Shown piece by piece: positions 56,600 through 64,000 of a DNA stretch of 64,000 bases. The notes below the pieces were generated by a model, which was not told where the DNA came from, did no database searches, and worked only from the letters and a program-made list of their open reading frames with translations. Source of the DNA: Straminergon stramineum. Its lineage: Eukaryota; Streptophyta; Bryopsida; Hypnales; Calliergonaceae. The translations under genes were made by a program, and so were the position numbers. Each line of letters opens with the position of its first letter. Positions within the stretch are counted from its first letter, which is position 1. The stretch is from assembly GCA_963920665.1 (NCBI GenBank), contig OY987268.1:9798501-9862500 (forward strand). The letters run 5' to 3'.

Positions 56600-59482
56600 C
56601 TTTTCATAGGCATTAACTAGGCAATTTGCCAAATTTCATTGTTTGAAGTAAAGAAACAGAATTCATTTTGATCCCTTCAAAACATGGTCAATATACTTTA
56701 CATCAACTTTGCCAAGAATTATTCCAATTTTGAAGATTTCTTTTTAACATATTATGAAATTGAATTCACTCCAAAATGTATAGAATTTTTTTTATTTTCC
56801 TACCTCCTTAAAACATCCTTATTTTTTATTTTCTTTAATCCCTAAATGACTAGGGTCTTTATTAAGTTTCTTAAATTTTGCTCTAAATGAAATAAAATAC
56901 CAAAGTTTTAATAAGTTTTATCAATTTTTTTTTCAATTGTACAATTTTACAGTAGATGTGTTATGGATCATTAGGAACAAAATGCACAAAATATCACATA
57001 TGGATGACAAATTATAATATTTAATAATAAAAGGGGTTAAAAGCTCAAAATCAATTGGATGTCTTTCAATTCTCTTTTTGCATTAAGTACAAATCAAAAA
57101 TACATGTCATAACAAAAAAAGAAGTTATATAACATTAATATAGATCATTTATAGCCAATATCAACTTAGAGCTTCTCAAAATCTACTCTATAGATTTAAA
57201 AAATGAATTCCCAATATTATTTTTTCTTTGTGAGTCATTAATTGTATTTGAAGTTCATCTCAAAGAGCCATGAACACTAAAAATACCAAGATTTGCAATG
57301 GACATCCTTGCTCAAAATCTTGTTTAATACAAGCATAAACAACTTTTTCGAAAATCTGATTTTGATGCTAAAAACATATTTTAAAATATATTCCAATATA
57401 AAATAGTAAGAATAATAATTCAATAAGATTGTATGTAACTTCAAAGTCTTGTTGATACCAAAATAGGATACTTTGACATTTTGGGATTACACATCACTTA
57501 TTAGAAGGACATACAAGTCAAAAAAACAACTAAACTGCTAATAGTTTGATATGAGATAGAAAAATGTCATTCCACAATTCCACAACATATGAGCAAACAA
57601 GTGAATTAAAATGAGCCTACATAGTATTTCATTATAAATTACAAAATTGAATTAAGAAAGATTATTTATCATGTATTATTTTTCTAAAATATGTGATGAT
57701 TTTCTGCAATAATTATCTAACCACCATAATCAGTATTGAATGAATCTAAACTTTCCTTAAGGATATTCATTTGGTCTTCCGATGACAAATTTCAATATTT
57801 TTAGACAAGAATTTCTCATTTATTTTAATTTCTCACAGTTGCCAAATTAGTGTTTAGGGCACGATAACTTTTTTCCAAGGTCTAGAGATAAAAACAATGT
57901 CAGAAAGATAGTCACATTCCAATACCTTCACCAAAGAATCAAAAAGTCATTATAAAAAGTGACATTCTAGAAAACTACCATAATTCTTTTAACCCCATTC
58001 ACTGACCCTGTTCCATCACATATTAACGCATGAATCAATTGAATATTGGAGAATTAAAAAATTTGAATGGATTGATTACATATTCATCATATTTTGACAT
58101 GAAGTTATTGTTTCATTATTTGATGAAATAAATTGACTAAAAGGGGATACATTCTCTTTTTAATTAGTCCATGGAATTCCAACATTGGTTGAAAAATGGT
58201 TGACTTTGGTATCAAAATAATACTTTAGCACTAGAAAAAAGATGAAATAATTTTTGATATTATTGAAAATTAAATAATATGAATAATGTGTTATTAAATA
58301 TGCATCACTCAAAGCTTTTCAATTATCAAACATGTAAATGATTTGATATAGAAATAAGGAAAAAAAACTGCAAAGCAAATAATTAGTTCGTTCTTTATAT
58401 TTTAATTATATCATCACATACATGTACACCTTCAATGGTGATCTTAACAATTTTTGTGACCTCAACACATCAAGCAAAAATGAAAATTTATTGCACATTA
58501 GAAGCACATTCTTGTGGTTTTCTAAACAAATATAGTCAAAGTATTTGGTAAGTAATTGTGCAAAAAAATCAAAATTCAAAATACTCAATGACATATATGG
58601 ATGATTTTTGGATATATTTTCTATCATTTTCAAGCATTGCATGTCACTCATTAAGTCATTATGTCTGAGTTCCTATATAAAATTTGAAATGCCCTTTTAT
58701 ATGTACAAAGACATTTGAGTATACTAATATTAAAATATAAAATATCATATGGTTAATTGTATATGTAATATGGTTTGTTTGGAATTCATAAAATGTCAAG
58801 TATTTACCTTAGAAATTTCTTTTGTGTGAAATTTGAATAAAGGAAAAATACAATTAAGTTTCATAGACCTTCATCAAATCAATTTAGAAGCTATATGTTC
58901 ATGATAAATATGAATCTAATTAGCAATAAATGAGGCCTATTCAAATTGGCTAAACTTATATTTTATATTTGTATGGTAGAAGATGAAAAACAAATTGTCA
59001 AAAAAAACCTAGTACCCCAACCAAAAAAGATATTAAAAGCTACTTAGTGGGATATAATCATCTCAAACACATAACTATTTGTTGCTAGAAGGTAAGACTT
59101 GTGGCTATTTGTAAATTTTTTTTTATTATAGTTTGGATGTTTAAATTTGAATTTATGTATTCAGAAATGTATTGGGAAGTGTAAGATTGTCAATTACATA
59201 TGCATTAAGTTATTAGGTCTATGTATTGTTCATGAACTTAAATAAGTTAGAGGTTTAGATATCAAATGGTTTGATTGCAAAAGAAGATGTTTTGAAAGCA
59301 AAAAAAACCCCAAAAAACCCCAAGACAATACTATCATTGATTAATGGATTGAATTTGAGGATTTAACTTCTTGGAATATGAAAAAATGAATGTATATAAT
59401 TGTGAAGTTATACGGAAGGAATGCAAAGAAAAGGGGTAGGACAAGGCATTTGTCAAAACAAGTTTTTTAGTTTTCCTATAAC
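56600..59482. other. Non-coding spacer with two empty TTAA sites
   Basis: Matches 3310-7332 minus two insertions. Single TTAA at 58294-58297 and 59341-59344 are the unoccupied sites of B2 and D1. The minus-strand frame 58406-58651 is not open in the same way in copy 1 (6030-6280). Confidence 0.75.
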
Positions 59483-59486
59483 TTAA

Positions 59487-60133
59487 CCCTTAAATGTCCA
59501 AGGCTTGTTTTGAGTTTTTTGGTACTTGCACTCAATTGAAGAAAATACCAACATTTTGATAAGTTGTATCAATTTTTTATGAATTGTAACCGTATAACTT
59601 CAAACTAGACATGTTAGAGATCACATAGGAAAAGAAAACACAACAATATCACTTATGGAGTGAAAGATTATAATGTTTGACCATGAGGGTGTTAAAACCG
59701 CAAAAGTGATGTGAAGCCTTTAAATCCTCTTTTTACAAGTCAAATCTAAAAAGTTGGTGACCAAAAAAATATGAGGTTAGAGGGCCTAACATGCATTACC
59801 CCAATCAATTTATGGCTTCTCAAAATCTACTCTACAGTTTCTTTAAATGAATTTTGAATGTGATTATTTCTCCAAGATCTAGTGTATTTGAGTCTCATTT
59901 CCAAGAGCCCTCAACACTTTGGAAAGTCAAGTTTGCAATGGGTACCCATGCACAAAATCTTGAATAGAAAAATCACTATCATTCATTTTCAAAATTGGAT
60001 TTCTAATGCTAAAACTAGACTTCAATAAGCACTTCCCAAAAATGAAAACTATTAAAAATAAAATATTGGTTAGGTTTTATTTAACTTCAAAGTTTTACAA
60101 ACACCATATTTTGGTGCCTCGGGCATTTAGGGG
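59487..60133. mobile_element. TTAA element family F, 647 bp, with empty site
   Basis: Starts CCCTTAAATGTCCAAGGC and ends CTCGGGCATTTAGGGG. Exact TTAA is at 59483-59486 and 60134-60137. Copy 1 has taacTTAAagaatttg at 7329-7344 with nothing inserted. Present only in copy 2, so it inserted after the duplication. Non-coding. Confidence 0.94.
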
Positions 60134-60137
60134 TTAA

Positions 60138-61484
60138 AGAATTTGTATATCTTGATATGATTTTCAAATGTAATTATTAATCAATGAAGTATGCCTTGAT
60201 CTTTTGGACAAATTACACTTGTACACGTTCAATTTTTTAACTGATTCAAAAATTCAAGGAGTAGCATAAGTTAAAACTAAAGTAAGAAATTGATGGCATT
60301 TTGAAAGTTAGCATCAACTTTGAAAGTTTCATGAGAACCAAAGTGAAATGAATACTCTATTAGATTAGTTGCACCTTTATTAGTCAAATTTACATTCAAT
60401 TGATTCAAAGCCTTCCTAAGGAACTGGACTCTTTCCAAATTAATCGTTTCAACAAATGAAAAAAATTCAAAAAAACAGAGCATGAAAGTCAAAATTCAAT
60501 CAAATCAAGCCGTTTTATGTTGTTTTTATTGATTTCAAATCAATATACATTAATGCTTTACATTAAAGAGTGTGAAATTCTAAACTCAAATGAAATGACC
60601 TTCCCCTCTTGGCATTGTAATCCATCAAGAAAATACCAATTATACACTTCTATTTTGATTTCAAGACATATATTGTGCATCATACAAAGAATAGATCTAC
60701 AAGGTCAAATTCTTACAAATATTAAAAAAAATTCTAATCAATTTCATCATGAATACAATTTATGTTTTTAGTATGCAATTTGTTTAAATAATTTTCTCAA
60801 ATTTCATCTTTTATTGATCAACACAAATGCTCAAAGATTTGAACACAAAACTTTGTAATTTTTCCTCAATAGTAAAATGTTAGCACTTCATTAATATTGC
60901 ACATTTTATGTTCATTTCTTCAATGAAAACTTAGTAATAGTAATTTCTACATGTACTCACTAACTCAAGGACGATTCCTTTTGCTTTGAATAAAATAATA
61001 AAAATTTGAGAAATAGTTTTTGGCAATGACCACAAAATGGTATTGGTCATTAGGGTTTAATCAAGTGAGACAAAACCTAAAATCCACAAATCACATGACT
61101 GTCAGAGAATTAGTCACCTACCTAAGATTTATCCGATGCATAGGCAGTTGGGCTCAAATCCAGGCAGAATAAATCTTAAGTACAAATGAAATTTTCTGGA
61201 AATCAATAAATAATGAGGTCATTTTGCTATGCCATTAGAGGAAATTTGGACCCTCCGCCGGGCTGTTTGACTGCATGAAATTGTGCAATTACAGAAAATT
61301 TAAAAAATTAACAAAAAATAATTGGCCCATGTGATAATTTGGTGTGCCATATAGGAAAGGGGACTAAAAGAATTTTTTTTCAATTTTTTTTCAAAATAGA
61401 AAAAAAAAAAAAAAATTCCCTTGGATTTGCATATTTGCCTAAAAGTCAAACATCCCTCCATAGGGGCAGATTTTCTCTAACAAT
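60138..61484. other. Non-coding spacer with empty TTAA site of G
   Basis: Matches 7337-9613. TTAA 60563-60566 is the unoccupied site of G. About 85 bp at 61085-61170 are absent from copy 1. A poly-A run lies at about 61399-61414. Confidence 0.7.
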
Positions 61485-61488
61485 TTAA

Positions 61489-62067
61489 CCCCTAAGCACT
61501 TTGATGACCACTTTTTGGACAACGAATAGATTGAAACTCAAGTTGCTTTCTCATTACTACTTGAATGAAAGTCATCCTAATTTGTGGAGATACATTATCA
61601 AGTTATTGCCCTATCTAATGGTTGCATTTGGTGTTAATAGAGTATGTATTTTGCAAAAATTACAAATGTGCAAGTATGTCAAGTGGAATGACCAAGCCAA
61701 AATTATATTGACTTTAGTTCAAAATTGGATTGCAAAAATAGGTTACAAATTTTAAAAATACTAAAATTTCAAAAAATCACCATGTGAAAAAAAACTCATT
61801 TCAAATCTATTCCAACAAATAGTACTCAAAATATGATAAAAATTTTCTTATAATCTAATTTAGAAGGAATTTTGAAATTTTCCTTTCAAAATCTATAAAA
61901 ATAAATATTGGTGATAGTATTGGTGAATCTTATTATACTAATAAAATCTATCACTAAAAATCTACAACTTTTATTTGTATATCACTTCCAAAATATTCTT
62001 CAAATAGCACTTAACAATGATTTTTCTCAATTTGTCAATTCTAGAGAAGACTTTGGATGTACAAGGG
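61489..62067 (-). mobile_element. TTAA element family A, copy A6
   Basis: Ortholog of A4 in reverse orientation, 579 bp, starting CCCCTAAGCACTTTGATGACC after TTAA 61485-61488. The right flank reads ATAA (62068-62071), a changed TTAA. Short frames at 61501-61755 and 61908-62111 lie within it. Confidence 0.8.
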
Positions 62068-62396
62068 ATAAAGGAACAATGCAATTGGACCTAGTTGTAA
62101 CATATTTCTAATACTAATTTGTATGATTTATGCCTAAAGTGTATAGTCTCTATTCATAAAAGCCATTTGGTTGATTTTGGGCAAACCTATTTTTAACATT
62201 TTGAAGAATTTATAATACTTATTCATATTGTGTCCAAAAACTACATTCTAAAAGAATCTAGAACCCCCTTTTGACTACTATTAGGATACAACAAAAAATT
62301 TTGCTATTCAATATTATGAATCTTACTCAAACCTTTAATCAAATAATTCTCAGCGTAGATTTATGTATGAAAAAACAACCAAACTTTGCTACAAAA

Positions 62397-63085
62397 GGTG
62401 TTTGCAAGACACACTTGTCCTATTTCTTGTCCCCTTGGCCTCAAACAAGTGGTTTTTTGCTCATAACTTTTGCGTTGTATGTTACTTTTGCATGAAATTT
62501 GAAATGAAGGTAGATGTAGAAGTTGTAGACATTGAGTTTTTTTTTCATGTTTTGAAAAATATTTTACTATTTTTAAACAACATCTAATTGGATGTCTACC
62601 TTAGCCATTCTAGGGGGTTTATAACTATTTTTGACCCAAAATTGAAAATTTGAAGCTCAAAATTGGTATATGAGGACTTCTACTACAATTACACTAGAAA
62701 TATGAAGAGATTTTTTAGAAATAGTAAATTGTCCACGTTCCACATGTGTTCAAAGTGCACTACCTTTGCACAAGTGTAGAGAACACAATTTCTTTTTCCC
62801 AAAGATGAAAATGGTTGAGAAGGAGCATCTTCAAGTTAGGAATTTTGGGGGGGAATTTTGGCATTTTTTTAATATTCTCTAAGAAATAAAACATCAAAGT
62901 GTCCATTTTCTTGGTATTTTCCATCGTTCTTTTTTTGTGTATAAATTTTAGAGTTATACTATTCTCAATGCTTTACAAATTATCCACATTTTATTTCATT
63001 TAAAAAAAATATTCCAAAATGTCACAATATTGCAGTACTAAGATTGTTTTGAGCCAAAAATGGCAAGTGTTTCTTGCAATGACCC
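62397..63085 (+). mobile_element. TIR element family N, copy N3
   Basis: Ortholog of N1, with ends GGTGTTTGCAAGACACACTTG and (inverse) GGGTCATTGCAAGAAACACTTG. Non-coding. Confidence 0.72.
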
Positions 63086-64000
63086 TTAGAGATAGAAATT
63101 TTGGAATTCTACGAGGAAGTGTGTAAAGCTAGCAAGAGAAAAATTGGAATTGTTAGCCAATAAAAATTTTAGGAGAGACTCATAGAAAAGAATATCTAGA
63201 AATTTATTTAAAATAATTTACATCAACATTTTGGTTGCTATTGGTTTGGCAATAAGACAAAGCTACTCCTAAAATATAGTTTCTCCCTACTCACCTAGAA
63301 ATAAAAATATCATGGAACTTGATGAAGGCAATTCCAACTCTAAAAACTCAACAATCAATTTTTGATTCCAATACAATATGGAAGTTTACTCCAAATGCTA
63401 TTACCTTAGATGAAGATGTTAGGACACTGGGACTACTGACAAACATTGGAATTTTTTGGAATCCATAGTGGCTTATAGTTGGAATGATCCAAGGGCCAAG
63501 AAGACACAAGCAAACCTAAATTCATCAAAAGATCTATGGTAGGGTGAGGCTCCAATGTTCATCATAAATGTGTTCGGAGAGAGTGTATTAATTTTTCCTA
63601 ACATAAATAGAAATAATCATTTCAAATTATGCTTAAGAAAGATAAATCAAGGAAATGTCTCTTCAAATTGAAGAGCCATTTCCTTAATTTATCTTTCTTA
63701 AGGAAGCATAATTTGAAGTGTCTCTCTAAATTTTAAGCCATTTAGCTTGCTTTTAATAGACTTTAGTTTGATTGTCCCAACTCCAAATCAAAATTTTATT
63801 GTCTCTTTAACCTCTAAAAAATTCTTGATGTTTTGAGGCCAAAACAAGCTTTAAAATACTCTTAACAAAGCAAGGCTACTATCTTCATCATTTTGTATTC
63901 TTTTATGAATCCAAATACACAATATTTTAAAAATTTATTTGAGTGTATCTTTCCAAAATTTCACATTGCAAATCCCTATTGATTGTAAGATTATAATGCC
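63086..64000. other. Non-coding spacer to window end
   Basis: Matches 11986-12915. It contains an inverted pair near 63625-63715 (caaattatgcttaagaaaga / tctttcttaaggaagcataatttg) that is also present at 12535-12632. No gene. Confidence 0.65.

Larger units (their letters stand above)
50391..64000 (+). repeat. Duplicated repeat segment, copy 2
   Basis: Direct-orientation partner of 1-12915. Copy 2 alone carries the LTR at 51628-54821 with its surrounding tandem triplication, and the TTAA element at 59487-60133. It lacks six insertions of copy 1 and preserves their unoccupied sites. It starts about 1.2 kb after the stop codon of the small gene at 48887, so copy 1 may likewise be preceded by a gene copy just before position 1. 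Confidence 0.93.

Noticed and set aside
58406..58651. Minus-strand frame in the duplicated segment
   Set aside because: The equivalent region of copy 1 (about 6030-6280) does not keep the frame, so there is no sign of coding constraint.

Overview
The window reads as a repeat-dominated piece of a large, AT-rich, CpG-poor eukaryotic nuclear genome. A land plant is the best guess: it has LTRs of 3 to 4.6 kb with only decayed internal content, hAT and miniature TIR elements nested in each other, and genes confined to short GC- and CpG-richer islands. The species cannot be named, and plant is an inference. Almost every open frame longer than 60 codons is chance or transposon debris.

Layout. Positions 1-12915 and 50391-64000 are two diverged copies, in the same orientation, of one repeat-filled segment; both probably run past the window edges. 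The copies differ by clean insertions, so each acts as an empty-site control for the other. Two GC-rich islands (about 15870-17900 and 47500-49150) hold paralogous copies, on the + strand, of a small Ala/Gly/Val-rich gene of unknown function (98 and 88 codons) with related upstream and downstream DNA. The order gene, repeat segment, gene suggests an old tandem array.

Between the islands lie: a decayed hAT transposase gene (about 22620-29989) split by a 4.6-kb solo-LTR-like insertion and carrying a MITE inside its intron; a minus-strand remnant (about 38050-41172) that resembles a Crypton/DUF3504 tyrosine recombinase, itself interrupted by a TIR element; a nearly perfect 1.07-kb hairpin (36976-38040); and a truncated LTR (44972-45653). 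A 3.19-kb LTR with an exact 5-bp target duplication sits at 51628-54821.

The dominant signal is a large group of non-coding elements bounded by TTAA and beginning C(C/T)CCTAAA or CCCTTAAA. Four of them (in 4991-5927, 6966-7194, 7945-8912 and 59483-60137) have an intact single TTAA at the matching place in the other segment copy. This shows TTAA-specific integration with target duplication, the hallmark of the piggyBac superfamily. At least six families share the signature and some insert into the TTAA inside each other's terminal repeats. No transposase for them is visible in the window. Smaller groups are hAT-type MITEs with 8-bp duplications and a TA-flanked family with ends AGGTA(A)GAAGCACC found downstream of both gene copies.
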